NCBI RefSeq assembly: GCF_963576545.1
Contig: NC_083638.1
Location: 30,217,900 to 30,281,899 of the forward strand
Source: Limanda limanda
Lineage: Eukaryota > Chordata > Actinopteri > Pleuronectiformes > Pleuronectidae
Direction: 5' to 3'
Length of the DNA stretch: 64,000 nt
Position 1 is the first letter of the stretch, and every line of letters starts with the position of its first letter. The notes beneath the pieces are model-generated. The model ran no database searches. It saw only the letters and a program-made list of their open reading frames with translations, and had not been told where the DNA came from. Shown here in pieces: positions 28,188-50,801 of the stretch. The position numbers and the translations under genes were made by a program.

Positions 28188-31100
28188 CACATACACACAA
28201 ACACACACAAGCATTCAGTCCTGGGCCTGGCCTTTTCTTGAAAGCATCCAATTTAAAAAGATGGCAACATTAAATTTTTGCAATGATGTAAAACATCCTC
28301 AGCTTTTTGACAGGACAATGGTGCTTATTGTGCCGTGTTGTAACTGTGGCAACTCCAAAGGTCAGCGTGGGTGTGTCCGTGCAGACAAGGGCGGCACAGA
28401 ATGAAAATTGGGTTATGTGTGATCAACTAAGTTATTAATCAGATTAAAATGGATTCCCTCTGCCTGCTGTTTAACTGGGCAGGAGGGGGGAAAGGGAGGG
28501 GGTGGGGGGGGGGGCTGAAGTAAAGACAGAGAGGAGGGAAAAAGGAGGCAGAACAATAGTCCAGTGTTGACTCATGCGAGAGCAAAGAAAGTCATTGTTT
28601 CAGGAGCTGAAGTCACAGTGGCAGATGAGTTTCGATAAGGACCAGCTCTCAGAAACATGCCACTGCATGGAACCAGCTTGTCTGAGAGCATGTGCCCTTG
28701 CCATGGATGCCCCCTAGCTTCATCCAGGTAACCTCTCTAATCCTGATTAAATCACTGTAATTAGAACAAGCGGCGTTCCTCCACCCCCATATTTCCCTAA
28801 TAAAACAATGCAGCAGTTTAAATCCGGTCGCTGGGATTTGCAACGCAACAATGCAGTTTATATCCATCTCTGCCGAGGAATTAAGTGTATTTTCTAACTG
28901 CTAATGTTATAATGTTGCCAGCTTATTTGTCTCGATGCTCGCTATTCTTATTCTTATTCCCCCTGCGGTTTGTGTTCTCTCTCTCCCTTTTCTCTTTTTT
29001 TTTCCAAGCGCAACTTTGTTTATTTGAGTCTTATTTATTTGTTTCTTGGCTCTTTTTGATGTTTAAATCAAACATGTTTTTAGCGAGTGGTCGGGATCAT
29101 CCCTCACTACAGGAAATAATGCAAGTTATTTGTCCTTAATTGCCACAGAGCTTTTCAAACACGCCAACTCGCTGCCTATGTGTCTATAGTTGTGTATATT
29201 TTTTTGTTTTTATTAGTATCACGGCATGCATCCATTGATGTGGAATAACAGAGGAAATAAAAGTTGACATAGTTTCTCTTTTTTCTCCTCCCCCCAACCC
29301 CCGGTTTCCGTCTCCCCCTGCCTTGCTCTCTGTTGTTTTTTATATATCTGTGTTCTTCCTTGAAGTTCCTGCAGCATTGTCTCATTATGTGTCGACTAGC
29401 TGTGTAAGTGTAGTTATTATGCCTGCGCGTCTTGCCTGGCAGTTCTCTCTCTCTCCCCTCTCTCTCTCTCTCTCTCTGTTGTCTCTCTCTCGCGCTCCCT
29501 CGGAGGATGAGGAGCTTTATGAGTACAACTCCTCTGAGGCGCCCTCTTCACATCTCCAGGGCGCCTGGGGAAGGGAACGTTGCATTCTTAAGAGGAGGAA
29601 CTCAAACTGAACAAAGTCTACAGGAGTCTGGGAAGAAAAGAAACAAACAGCAAACTAACGAGATGGGAGGCAGAGATCATGTCAAATATATTGGGTTGGA
29701 AGGCCAATTTATAACCCATTGTTTCATGTTTTGCAATATCGTATACAATTCGCAATAACATGTTTATAAGTGCACAGCGGGGGAAAGGGTTACAGATTTG
29801 CTTATACTCTACACTTAAAAGCACCTGATTTCCACATGAACACACAACACACACACACAACACACACACACACACACACACTGGTCTGCAGCTCCCTGTA
29901 ACCTCCACGCTCCCACGCTGTCTACGCTCCTGTTTCTACAATAATGAATAGAATAATTGTCATGTAACTTTGCAATCATCCAGCATTCGTCTCCATTTCC
30001 TTATCAAGGGCAACTTGATACTGCCCCTCATTCACTGTACTTCACTTCCAGGAAACGTGATGTGGCCATCATCAACGCTGTTATTAGTGAAGATGGCTGA
30101 GAGAGAGGATCATGGGAAGAATATGAAGCCTTTTCAAAAAAGGACCTTTCAGCAGGCGCAGCAGCTGATATCTGGGGAATTAGTGAGGGGGAAAATATTT
30201 TTAGAGCTATCACATCTGCCGTGGAGAAAAGAAAGGCTGTGAGAGTGAGCAACAGGTACCGTCCTCAGGGCTTGACAGCAGCTATTACACTTAATTGCTC
30301 TTTGAAAATGACACTATTTGCACTTTTGGGTGACAAGGTGATAATTCACCTCTGCAAGTTAAGCTGGTAATATTGCTGCACATGTGAAACAGCACCTCGA
30401 CCTCAGCAGCCTTCAGAGCTGTCGTCTCGGCATTGGAGGAGGCAGACAGTGAGAGCGAGGGCTGAGGTGTAGCACCAACAGTGGTCCTCTTCTTCTCAGT
30501 TACAGACAGACAGACAGACAGACGTCTTAATCACTGGAAGAGCACATGCCCTCCAGCAGAGTGAGAGAAGTAAAAAAAAGGAGGATCCAAGAGTGTGGGA
30601 AAGTGAAAGGCAGAGATCTCAGAAGGAGGGAGGAGTCCTAGTGGACTCGCTTTGGTCTGAACAGAGACGTCGCCCGCTTCACTGCGCAGGAAGTCAGATA
30701 TTGGTCAAATCTTGGTTGAAGTTTTAATCAGGTTAAGATGTTTACTTGAACCTTTGCAACCCTGCAATTGAATCTGCTGTGAATAAACGACTTAACTGAA
30801 CAGTCTGGTGCAGTGACAGGACCACGAGACAGCGACACTCTCTGATCCAGGACTGTGAAGACAGACGGCTGGTTCTGCAAGACGGGAGGATTTCTCAAAG
30901 GAGCATTTTGGGGTTTAATTTTTTTAGATCTGGGGATGTGGCATAAATTCTTTAAGATTTCAGAATGTTTTTTCTACTACGTGTTACTTTTAAACTTTTG
31001 TTTGGCATTTGTCAAGATCTTGCATTCTGGCTTTTTATTATTAAATTATAATAAAGCTTTAAACAGAGATCTCCACTTTGGCTGAAGGTGTTTGGAAGAA

Positions 31101-31289
31101 AAAAACCATGTAATTATTATCCAATATGTCTGTTCAGAATATCAACAAATCACTGTTTCAAAAGTGACCTGCCATATTTGTGGCTGTTGTTCAATGTGTA
31201 ATTAATTTCCACATTGGGGGTCTCATATCAGTGATCTGGTTAAACTATTACATTTTCTTTTAACCTGTTTGATTGCAAGACTGCTCATG

Positions 31290-31389
31290 TGTTTTGACTC
31301 AAAGCGTCACAGTTCCCAGACCTTATCTATTAGAAGAATACGACCCAACTTCTCATAAACCAAATGTATTCTTTAACTGAGAAACACTG
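31290..31389 (-). mobile_element. hAT-like transposon end fragment
   Basis: Read on the minus strand it begins cagtgtttctcag and continues with gttgggtcgtattc and aaggtctgggaactgtgac. This resembles ends of hAT-family copies in fish (CAGTGTTTCTCAAC...). The opposite end was not identified, so the left boundary is approximate. Confidence 0.4.
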
Positions 31390-32663
31390 CTCTTTGCATG
31401 GGGCTCACCACAAGACCGCTCTCAGGGAGGATTGATTCAACTTATTGAATCTATTGTAGATTTAACAATACAATTTGATAACAACAGATTTTCTGTTTTC
31501 AAAGATACAAACCACATAGATATAAAGTAAATACAGTGTATGTCCTTGCTGTTATTTGATGTAGTGCTGTATTGTAGAACTATCTACACTGAACATAGGA
31601 AGGGAACGAAATAATCCGGTTACATTTTTTATAATCTGACAGTCCGTGTGCCTTATCGAAATAAACTTTGCTGCTTAAATGATGAGGGCAACTCTTATAT
31701 GAATTTTTTCTAATCTCCTCAATGTAGATTTCTTGTGAATTAGACCATAAGCGCCACCTGCTCCCACTAGGTCTCTCAGCTGCCACCTTTCTGAACCTGC
31801 AGACCTGCTTTTAAGTGTTCCGAATAATTACCACTATGCAGGTAAACACAGGAGCGTCTGGGAGCAAAGAGAACCCAAGCCCTCTTTCACTCGTCAAAGC
31901 ATTTTGTGAGAATATTTATGTGCGTGCCTACGAGTTTGCTAGACCAGATGAGGACAGAATTATTGGCAATTGCCAGTTTCTGCATTATCACCAGTTTTAA
32001 AATGTGTGTGCGTATGTGTGTGTGTGTGTGAGAAATAGAGAGACAGACAGAGAGCTTATATCGGACACTGAGAGCAAATATAAAAGGTTGGTGTCATAAG
32101 TGATGGTTAGTGTCAGTAACCCTGTTGGCAGCTGAAGGCGTTCTATGCCTGGGAATTACTTTTTGTATATATGGGAGTCTGCATGTTGCAGGTTTTTGTA
32201 GTTTTAAGCGGGCGCCCCAGTTTCCACTCAGTCCAGTAAGGACTCTACACTACATATGCCCCACTGTTCATTGTTTAGTATTATAAATATACGTATTTCT
32301 TGTGCAAAAACTAAATAATTTTTTTTAAGGTTTTACTTTTTTTTTGAATGTATTGCAATTGTGTCAAAAGTGGGACGTAACAAATAAAATCAAACAGGCA
32401 ATTTTGGTTACAGTATCTGTGCTAGCAGCATAAGTGCATTAAGTAGCATGTGTGTGTGTTTGTGGGAAGCTTCATTTGTTAGGCCTACCTTTCTTCCATT
32501 TAACCCAGAAAAAGTGAAAATTACACCAGTAATGCCAACTGTAATCCACTACATCTGTGCTTCACAGCGAGCCCACCAATCCCACCATATGTCTTTAATT
32601 ATCATCATTGCTGTACAGAACCTGTTTCACGCATGCACACATACACACACACACATCCTCAAA

Positions 32664-32763
32664 CACATATCTTTGAGGGGACCGATAATTTACTTATACG
32701 TTCCCTCACCCTTTACTCTAGCTCTTACCTAAACCTCATATAGCAATGACCCTAAAAGCACCA
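32664..32763 (+). repeat. Teleost dispersed repeat fragment next to (CA)n
   Basis: The text ctttgaggggaccgataatt, tacgttccctcaccctttac and cttacctaaacctcatatag resembles a decayed copy of the teleost 'gaggacc...cattgactt...taaccctaacc' dispersed repeat. It sits directly before an (AC)n tract, which is usual for that family. The recognition is from memory. Confidence 0.45.
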
Positions 32764-32770
32764 TCGAACA

Positions 32771-32773
<3 letters not shown>

Positions 32774-32814
<41 letters not shown>
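32774..32814. repeat. (AC)n microsatellite
   Basis: A perfect AC run of about 41 bp, followed by imperfect CAAACA/CAGACA units. Confidence 0.97.
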
Positions 32815-32821
<7 letters not shown>

Positions 32822-35800
32822 AAACAGACACACACTAGCAGAACAGTGTTGTGGGACAAAGGTTACTGACACCACATCAAGGCTACACAGGGGAAACTTA
32901 TTAATTCATTTACATTTTATATGTGCAGGGTTTTCCATTTACGGCACAAGCAAATGGCCCAACATTAAGTCTAAAATGGCTGCTTCTTATCTGCAGCAGG
33001 GGGAAGCGGCCATTATGTGACTCATTATTAATTGTGATATCTGCATGTCAATCATCCTTCCAGTGTCCCTACTTCAACCTCCTAGTTTTTGGATTTATTT
33101 TGTTAAAAACTTGTTGTAAGACTGGTGCATTATTCTTGCTTAAGAAAAAATACCTTCGTTTTTTTACTTTACAATGAAGCCCAATTCATGCTTATTATAC
33201 ATTGTAATTAAATGTAAGAATTTATTTAAACTGATATTTTTACACATTTATATATTTTAGCGTTGTGTTGTAGCATAATAACGATTGTTGACAGTAAAAA
33301 CAAAACTAGCACAGTGACCATATGAAATGTTTAATATGAATTTACACGATAGCATACAAATTCTAGTAGTTACATGGTGACAATGAGGCATGTCTGTTCG
33401 TCCACTCAAGTCAACAAAAACGACTCTTCTCAGTGTCATCGCCTGTGTGTACATGAGGTGACTCTGAGAGTTTTCATCTGCAACAACAAACACCAGTAAA
33501 CAACAGCACTTTTGAGGAGAACTATAGAGCACGGTGTGAGAGCACTTGTAAATTGGGAGTGATGGCTCTAAGTGATGTGAGAATATACAGCGTTACCCTC
33601 TCTTCTTTCTCTCTCCTGTCCACCAACTCTCTGTTTGTGTAGCCTACTTCTCAAATTGCAAGAGGTGCTCAGCCATGAGTAGATTTCTCTGCATGCTAAT
33701 CCAAGTCCTACAGTTCTATCAACACCTCTCCAGCTTGTCAATCGCAACCTTCAGAAGCTCTGGTCTACATTAAACATATTAAATGAACGAGGGGTTTGAG
33801 GTAATGTAAGTAATACGATGTGAGTAGCAACGTTCGTGAGCAGTCATGGCATGTTCAGCACTGTTTGAATAATGTAATACCTCATGTTGGATAATGCAAT
33901 GCTATGGATAGGTCGGCACTGCATCCAAGTATTGATTGTGTTAAGCACATCTACAGTACAGCAAATGGTGCGGGTTCATATCAGTCTTTACACAGTATGT
34001 CGGACCTCAGTAACCAGATACCTTGTCTGATTACAGAGACCTCAGGGCCACTGCTGCTGTTAATGACATTTATTGATAAATACTGGGGCAATTTAGGGAG
34101 GAGTGGTTTAATATTAAAAATGTGTGAATATGTGTGTGTGGATTGCCTTGATGTGTGTATTTGTCATATGTCAAGGTGCAAGTAGATTCATGTGCACCGC
34201 ACCCCTGTTTCCTATGGGCATACAAATGAAGAGACGGCCACTCCAGACGTGCGGTGCGTGCCCTACAACAGGTCCCATAGATTCAGAGGAGAATTTCGAT
34301 ATTAATGATTTATGCTGTATTTGCATACAAACCTAATGCAAACCCACTCCAGATAATCACATTTTGCCAGGTCTGAATTGAGTTTTAGGGACATCTCTGC
34401 CACCCCCACCTCCTCCACCAACATAAAGGGCTTTACAAGTGGACACATAAAAAGATACTGCAATAGTGCATTTTCCTATGAAACAAGTGCGCCCATTATT
34501 TTTCTCATGTTATATCTGTAGAACGTGTTGCAAATCTAGTAGCTGTCCCAATACTGATATTATGTCATAAACAATAGAGGTAGAAGCAAATTCACCAAAG
34601 ACCTGAATTTTAGCACACTTTTGAGATACTTAATTTTTATATCTTCTTCTACGTTCTCAACTATTTATTTTGCCAGGTATTATTGTTGATTCAAATTCTG
34701 CTCAAAAAAACCCAATGATCAGTTGATAAAATAGCAGGCCAAGTTTAAGAATAAGCTAATTCACAAAATGGCTTCACCTTGGCCAGCAAATGCTTTATTA
34801 TTATTAAATAATTAATATTATACATTGTAATATAACAATTTAGTGCTGTTATTTATTATTTGATTAATTGATTTTTTAAATACATTCCAATACTGCACAA
34901 AATGTCAGTTTTAGCACCAAGAGAGGAACTAGTTTTATGTACCTTTTGTATGTATAGGGCATTAGTATTCGTATCAGCATCAGCAGTATTCACAAAAGAA
35001 ACTGTGCAGTATGAGTATCAGTTGCAGTCGTATCAATAAGTAGTAATAAAAGATGCAGCCATTGCTGTTATAGAAAAAGTCGAAGTAGAGCTGTTTTTAG
35101 TCATAATTATAGTCATCATATATAATATCAGTACTTGTGGCTGCAGGGGAGAGACTGTAATACTAGTAAACACACCGTTAAGTATTGATATAGGTTTACA
35201 GGCAGTCTTAAGCATGTGGTACATATATTCACACTCATTGGCATCCAAGAGCCCCCATTCTGGTTCACTGTAAATTCAGCTTGCTCGTTACTACAAAGAT
35301 ATGAAATGCATAAAGCCTGTTAAATCAGTAAGATTTTGATCTGATGCATATATCACTGTAACAGTGCACACAGGTAGCTGATGGCTGGGATAGGAGTAGA
35401 GTTCGGCAGCACAAGTCACACAAGGTCATACTAAGTACAACAACTCACAGGTTTTGATTTAACTTGTGTTGCCATTAATCTTTTATATATTTACATGCTG
35501 GCTCAAGTGCCATCAGAAATAATGATGGTAGATATCTACTACCAGGAAGTTGAATACATAACAGTGAATGGCTGACTCAGACTCGGACAAACTAACATAT
35601 AAGAGAAGCTTTTGTTCCATTCAGAAACCCTTGTATATTTGGGTTGTGTATTCCTAATTGCAAATCAATCTGCCCATATTACATAGGTTCCTTTCACAAG
35701 CTTTCTTATTAGACAGTAAGTAGGGCATTCCCACACAACGACATAAATAAAACGTACAATATATACTGTGTTTATACATCAATCTTTTATCATAAAAATG

Positions 35801-37017
35801 CTTTCACAATGTCATTATCTGCAGAGAGCCTGGTTCCACCACAGCATGTGATATTTTGTCAGATGGAAAGGTCAGACGAACACATGCAGCTGCACTGCTT
35901 CATTATCAAAGAGGTCACTATCACTATGGGTTAATGCATCTTTTACTGTATTCTCATAAATGTGTGCCCATAAACACAAGCTTTCCACGTGATCGGAAAT
36001 TGCATTAAATTCTTTTGTTGGACCCAAAAGAAAACAACTATGTCTGTAAACTGTATTCGGACATAATAATAATAATAACAATAATAATAATAAAGATAAT
36101 CATATTTAGTTCTCAGATGAATCAGCAGGCATCAAGCGGGGAGAGAGACAATGGGTAAATTTGGTAAATTGATTGACGTACAGGAGCCACAACTTACTGA
36201 GTCTTGCAATTGCACAATTAATTATTTATATTATTATTTGTTAACTTCCACCTTGTGCACAAAAAATGCAAATGTCTTAATTTCCAGGCTTAAGGAGTTG
36301 TTACTGATTGGATCTCAGTCTCTGCCCAAGCTAAACCGCCTTCTGCATTTTGTATAGCATCAATGTTTCAAAGCTCAACACAAACTTTTATTTTTTTTCT
36401 TTCTTCTTATATAGACACTGTTAGCAGCTACCCCTAAGCAAAAAAAGAACAATGTAAAAATAGAAAAAAAAAGAAAATGGACTTCCTTCTTCAGTCTCAA
36501 GGAGCGCCTATAACCTTAGCAGAATCATGAAAGTTGACAGTTCATTTTTCACAGGGTCATAGATCGACGAGTCTTATAAAGTAATGGGCTTTTGGGAGCC
36601 AGCTTTATGAGAGCTAAGATAGTTAAGAGACATGTGGAGGAGATGGCATGGGGAGCTGAGGTCCTGCTCTGACTCATCCAGGGTTATTCCCTCCATGCTG
36701 TGGGGTGGGAGGGAGGTGCTGCACTCCCAGTAATATAAACGTGTAATAAAGATTAATCTGTTGCTAGTCGCCAGGCTGATGGCTTCTAAACTTGCTTCAA
36801 ATAAGACTAAAATCACTTCAGAGCCAATCTGGAGACCTTTAGTGAGTGTCTGAGATTCCTTCGTGGGTGTCAGGAAAGAAAAACATATATGTTTGTCTTT
36901 CGTGTTTAGTGTTTATGTGTGTAAGCAGTGGTTGGAGAACTGGAGTCGAGTGTGGCTATGCGTGGGGTTTTCTGCTGGCAAAAGTGTCTGTGAATATGTG
37001 TGTGGGTGTGAGCTTTA

Positions 37018-46084
<9,067 letters not shown>

Positions 46085-46243
46085 CTGTGTGTATCCGCAG
46101 GTGGACCTTGAGATGATGGGAGGTCCGGAACGACTTGCCACAGTAGGCGCAGTCCTTGGAGGCTGAGGCCAGGCTCCGCTCGCGATGCTGGGGCAGAGGC
46201 GGCTGAACGCTCCCTGCTGCCTTCCCCAAGTCCTCCCCAACAT
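46085..46243 (-). CDS. znf536: znf536 internal coding exon: first finger of the C-terminal finger pair
   Basis: This 159 bp internal exon encodes 52 whole codons plus two split ones. The acceptor is gtgctccag with a pyrimidine-rich approach, and the donor is ACACAG|GTCAGT. It enters in phase 1 (two bases finish an Asp/Asn/His/Tyr codon) and leaves in phase 1 (a G that becomes the Gly of the TGEKPY linker). Joining it to 38831 therefore preserves the frame and the canonical HTGEKPY linker across the junction. The translation begins [10 protein letters not shown] and has a short basic/polar spacer. It then has a full C2H2 finger at 46089-46151 (CAYCGKSF..., C-x2-C-x12-H-x3-H). The intron to the next exon is 7253 bp. 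No finger-coding sequence is visible between this exon and 64000, so the preceding coding exon must lie outside the window. The frame stays open upstream of the acceptor by chance, but has no ATG there. Confidence 0.92.
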
Positions 46244-48815
46244 CTGGAGCACACGCACACAGAGACAGCACAAGGAGGGAGAGACAAATGGAAGGTGTGT
46301 TGAGTGCCACTTCAAACCAGCCCTCCACACATCACAACACAACACGTTTTCTTTTCTTTTTTTTCCCCCCTCTGTCTGTCTCTCATTGTCCCTCGTTTTC
46401 CTTGCTCAAATGTGCGAACGCCACACAAAGTCAAACACATCAAACAGGTTCACGGGCCGCGCTATTTTCCCCGCTGACAGAACGCTGACAGTTCATAAGC
46501 TTTTCAGTTTCTTTAGAAACACCATAGTCCTGAGATACACCCCCCCCCCCGCCTCCATCCCCCCCAACTCAAACACACCCTCCCTCAACACCGCCACCTG
46601 CACCGCCGCCTCTCATGTCTCCTCCTGTTTTGCTTTTTTTATCCTTGCTATCATCATCATTCCTATTAAGCACATGCAAGATTGCCGTGAAAATTAACAA
46701 TACGAAATACGACAGAAAGAAAGAAAGAAAGAAGAAAATCAGAGAGAGAGATAAATTGGGCTATGTCAGCATCGCAGGATCTCCTCGCACCTCTTCCTGC
46801 GACCTGATTTTGACAGGTAGTTGTCAGAGATATGATAGGGTGATAACGGTTTTGACCCCGCCCTCTGCCACATCCTCCGCTCAAGGAAAAAAAAAAGAAA
46901 AGAAAAACGATGATGCACAGTTTAGTGCTGCAGCAGTCTGTTATCAACACAATCACCTTCTGAATGTGTATCTAGAGATGAGTGGCAACAACCTGGGAAT
47001 GTGTTGACAGCAGCATAATCTGAGGTGAGGGTGTCATCATCAGATTGTACAGACTGGCCTTGTTGTACTAAAGGTTAAGAGCCTGTGATGTGCTGACAGG
47101 CATGAAAAAGTGCGTGGGAGCATAGAGTTTTAAGGCCTGAGCAGCACAGTTAAGTTCAAAGCATGTAAAAGATGGAACAAAAAGAAGAATCTTGAAAGAA
47201 ACAATAAGAAATACATAACAGATGTTTGATATAGCTTGTTTCTTGAAGCCGTTCATTTAAAAATATCTACTTCCAGTAGCGTTTGATGGACGTTACTGTG
47301 AAGGAGGTTCATCGTCAACTCACGCAGTGCAGAACTGTCAAGACAGATTTACACATTTAATAGTAAAGTAGAAATTCACATCAAGATTAATTTTTTGGTG
47401 CATCCGTCTTTTTGGTGTGCAGGCTGCCACATGAACGTCAACATTTATTCATGCAAAATATGCTCTGGCTGAACCAGCAAGTCATGAACTTTGTGGTTGT
47501 ACGCCGCAGTGACACTGACCTCTTCTTTGCTGAGGTTGAACAAAAGAAACCTACAGACAAAACCAGTCTGGCTATATTTCCACCATACACAATAGGTAGT
47601 CTGTGGTAAAAAAAGGAAATGGCACTATGTGCTCGACCCAAATACGCACATATGCAGTCGAAAATGTTATTTACTTTCCAATCTGGCACATGATTTGGTG
47701 CGTGCGCGGAAAGGAGGGGCGGCAGCCGGAGAGAAAGAAAGAGAATCAACATCGAGCAACCCACTTAGGCAACCATGCCGCACAATAAGGAACATTTTTT
47801 AACAGTAGCCTAATCTTTTCTCTTTTCTGTCGCTCCCCACCCCATTCCACCCCTCCTCTCACTTGGGGGAGTCAAATAAGGTTTACAGAATGGAAAGACC
47901 CAAGTCAGCAAGTCCCCCTCCACACTGACACGAGACACACAACTCCATTCAGCAGTGCTGCTATCAGGCTGAAGGCCATTTATCACAAGTGAAACTGAAA
48001 GGCAACCGAAATGTAAGTCTGTGACAATACGCAGACACTAAATACCAGCTGCTTCTGCTTGGGCTTGGCAAATGTGTGGTTTAATTCTGAGGGGAAAGAA
48101 GCTGGGAGACAGGTTTTTAAAAGCAGATGTTAAACTGTGGAGCTTGCTTTTCACATAAATTTAGACAATACGCGACAGGACAGAGAGTAGGAGAAGTGGA
48201 AAGAGAGGATGGGTTAGAACGAAAGAGCGTGGAATGGAAAAAAAATCCAACACACACTTTGTCCATTATTTCCATCAGTACATACATAGGGACTGAGGAT
48301 TGGCTGTCTGAAAATTAGACTAAATGACAGCTAATAAAATTTGTAGGGTAGTTAAAAGGGAAAATCAAGAATAGCAGTATATTTCATTACATCTAATTAA
48401 ATCAACATAAATTGCCATGTCTTCCAGGAAATTTGATACTATGCAAATTACACTCAACGCAAATTTCATGTAAAATATCACAGGTGAAAATATAATTTCC
48501 TGCACAACGTGAACATATCCAACCACAACACACCAACACCGCCATCCTGCTCTTTTGCATTTTCATTTGAATGACTTCCTGCAGACAGAAAATAAATAAA
48601 ACTGAAATCAATTCCCCCAGTGCGTGGTCCAGGACTGCACCATACTGTAGCCATAGTCGCCTCCTCATAAACATATTTTGAGCGGTCTACTGTACAGATC
48701 CCCTTTTGGCAAAGATTCCCCAGATCGTGTAACAGACACTGGCCCACCTGCCCACCCCAGATGGGGATAAAATTAAAAAATCCAAAACACAGATTAGAAG
48801 CAGGACAAACACCAG

Positions 48816-48909
48816 ACACACACACACACACACACACAAAAGCTCTGCATGTCTGTCTTTATCGCTCACCCATCCATCCACCCCTACACACACACACGCG
48901 CGCGCACAG

Positions 48910-48944
<35 letters not shown>
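48816..48944. repeat. Clustered (AC)n / (GC)n microsatellites
   Basis: An AC run at 48816-48838, then AC with an embedded CGCGCGCGC block at 48886-48907, then a further AC run at 48911-48944. The middle block is strictly alternating purine-pyrimidine with CpG steps. Confidence 0.95.
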
Positions 48945-48945
<1 letters not shown>

Positions 48946-50743
48946 CCTCGTGTGTCAGGGTTAATAGTGCTCCTGTAAGAGGAAGACACACTACTGAGAG
49001 GATGAGAGTGTGCTCTCCTGGCATATAACAGCCCTTCAATAATAAATGGGCTTCACACATTCCTACACACACGTACTTCACACTACAAAGACAAGTAAAC
49101 CTCAACTTTTGGTGTGCGCCTCCTGCTCTTCTGACATCTGTGCATACGTGCGGCAAGAGTGTATGCACACGCACGGCCACAGGTGCGCACATGCGCAAGA
49201 ACGCCAGGCCCAGGCACGAGCTGGGTGTCCAGCACGCTTGTCTTTAATCAGCTGACTGATCCGAAGCTTTTAATGTGGCTGTTCCAATTACTGTAAAAGT
49301 CATCCTGCTTCATATAACCACAAATATTGACACTTTATTGCACAACACATTTATGACATTTTGAAGGTCACCCTGTGCGTTAGGCATCATCCCTCACAGC
49401 TGGGTGTGTGATGTGGGGAGAGACTCTGTTGACACCCAGCCGTAACTATCCTCTGAGTATTGATTTTCGTTCTCTTTTTTTTTTTTTTATGCAAAGAAGA
49501 TTCACTGTGGAGACGCAGCATTAAAGTGATTGTCACAGGTGAGCCTTTGGCTTTTCATATACAAGCTTGTAAAGGCCAGCTTCTATTACTCTTCCACTTT
49601 GCTCAAATATTATACAATTAGACCGTGGATCATTTTTATGTTGACAGCATTGGCACGTGTACACATATTCAGTGATCAGTACTATCCAATGTGTATCTTT
49701 GTCTCCAACTGAAGATGTTCTCATTGAAAATTTAAATAAAAAGGGTCATGAAAATAAAAGAACATCGTTGCATTTTGCTATTTTTCCTGTAACTCTTCTT
49801 CATATATCACAAGCAAAAAAACTCTGCCTAGAATTATTTGATATTTAATATTTGACATTTAATAAAAGATCAGTATTTACCAGGCTGTGCATCTCTCTTA
49901 TCTAAATTTGTTGCAAGTGTCAGAGGGCCCTACGGAGTTGACATGTTTTATTTCAGACAGACCTCATTTTCTGGCATTAATCCCCCAATAGATCATAATC
50001 CATATCAAGAATAAAACCACTCATCTTTTAATTAAACATTCAAGCCACCACTACTTTTTTTTTATTCTCCCAAATTCTCCCATCAAGCTCAAACATTCAA
50101 AACTGTTTTAATCTATCGTCTATGAACATCTCTCGCCTCTAACCCAGGAAAAACATGACAAAACGCAGAACTGTGACTGTGCTAGTACAAGAATATCACA
50201 GGGGGCGGGGGGAGAAATACATGTATAATTCAACTGTATCTGATCTGAGACCAGCTCCTCTCCCCTCTGCCTTTACTGGTGTCGCGGCGGCATAATGGAA
50301 CATGCCAGAACAAAGGCTCTGAGATCAGATTGGAGCAGAGTTGAGCAGGCCATCTGGGAGGCAGGCTGAGTATCAGTCACTCTGCCTGCTGTCTGCTGCA
50401 CTCACACTCATGTACACACACACTTCCCCTCTGACTAACAGTGTGCAAGAGTGCAACTGTGTGTTAAATGTGTGTGTGTGTGTAAGACACCTTACTCCCT
50501 CCCATCCTCACGTCACCAGGACCTTGCAACGAAACGATGCATTGCCACCAGGGCAGCTTTAATGTTGGTTTAACAAATTCATATATTGCAAATTGATATG
50601 GAATTTATTTTTATTTCATAAAATAAATTCAACAAACAGCAAAGTGTATCTTATCATCATAGCACAGTCCACATACACAAGACCGAGTGTATGAAAAAAG
50701 GGACAGTTACAGGAGATCCTTGTTTGTGTAAATTCAACTACAG

Positions 50744-50748
<5 letters not shown>

Positions 50749-50798
<50 letters not shown>
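50749..50798. repeat. (TG)25 microsatellite
   Basis: A perfect 50 bp TG run. A short (TA)n at about 50966-50979 and a second imperfect GT run at 50999-51028 follow within 250 bp. Confidence 0.97.

Positions 50799-50801
<3 letters not shown>

Larger units (their letters stand above)
23041..31289. other. Non-coding region with long microsatellites and complex blocks
   Basis: It holds the longest dinucleotide repeat in the window (25591-25686) and a compound TG/AG repeat (27601-27686). A G-rich run lies at 28477-28514. Two unique TAAT/ATTA-rich blocks, 28720-28930 and 30255-30400, resemble vertebrate non-coding enhancers in composition. Open frames here cross microsatellites or purine tracts and are not called as genes. 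Confidence 0.6.

Noticed and set aside
36574..36697. MEGITLDESEQDL... frame after an acceptor-like site as the znf536 terminal exon
   Set aside because: That frame needs a phase-2 junction, whereas the donor at 37056 is phase 1. The phase-1 reading of the same acceptor stops after four residues and is reported only as a possibility.
46244..46328. Open frame continuing upstream of the exon at 46243, suggesting an alternative first exon
   Set aside because: The apparent start is GTG, not ATG, and the consensus acceptor with pyrimidine tract at 46244 explains the boundary better.
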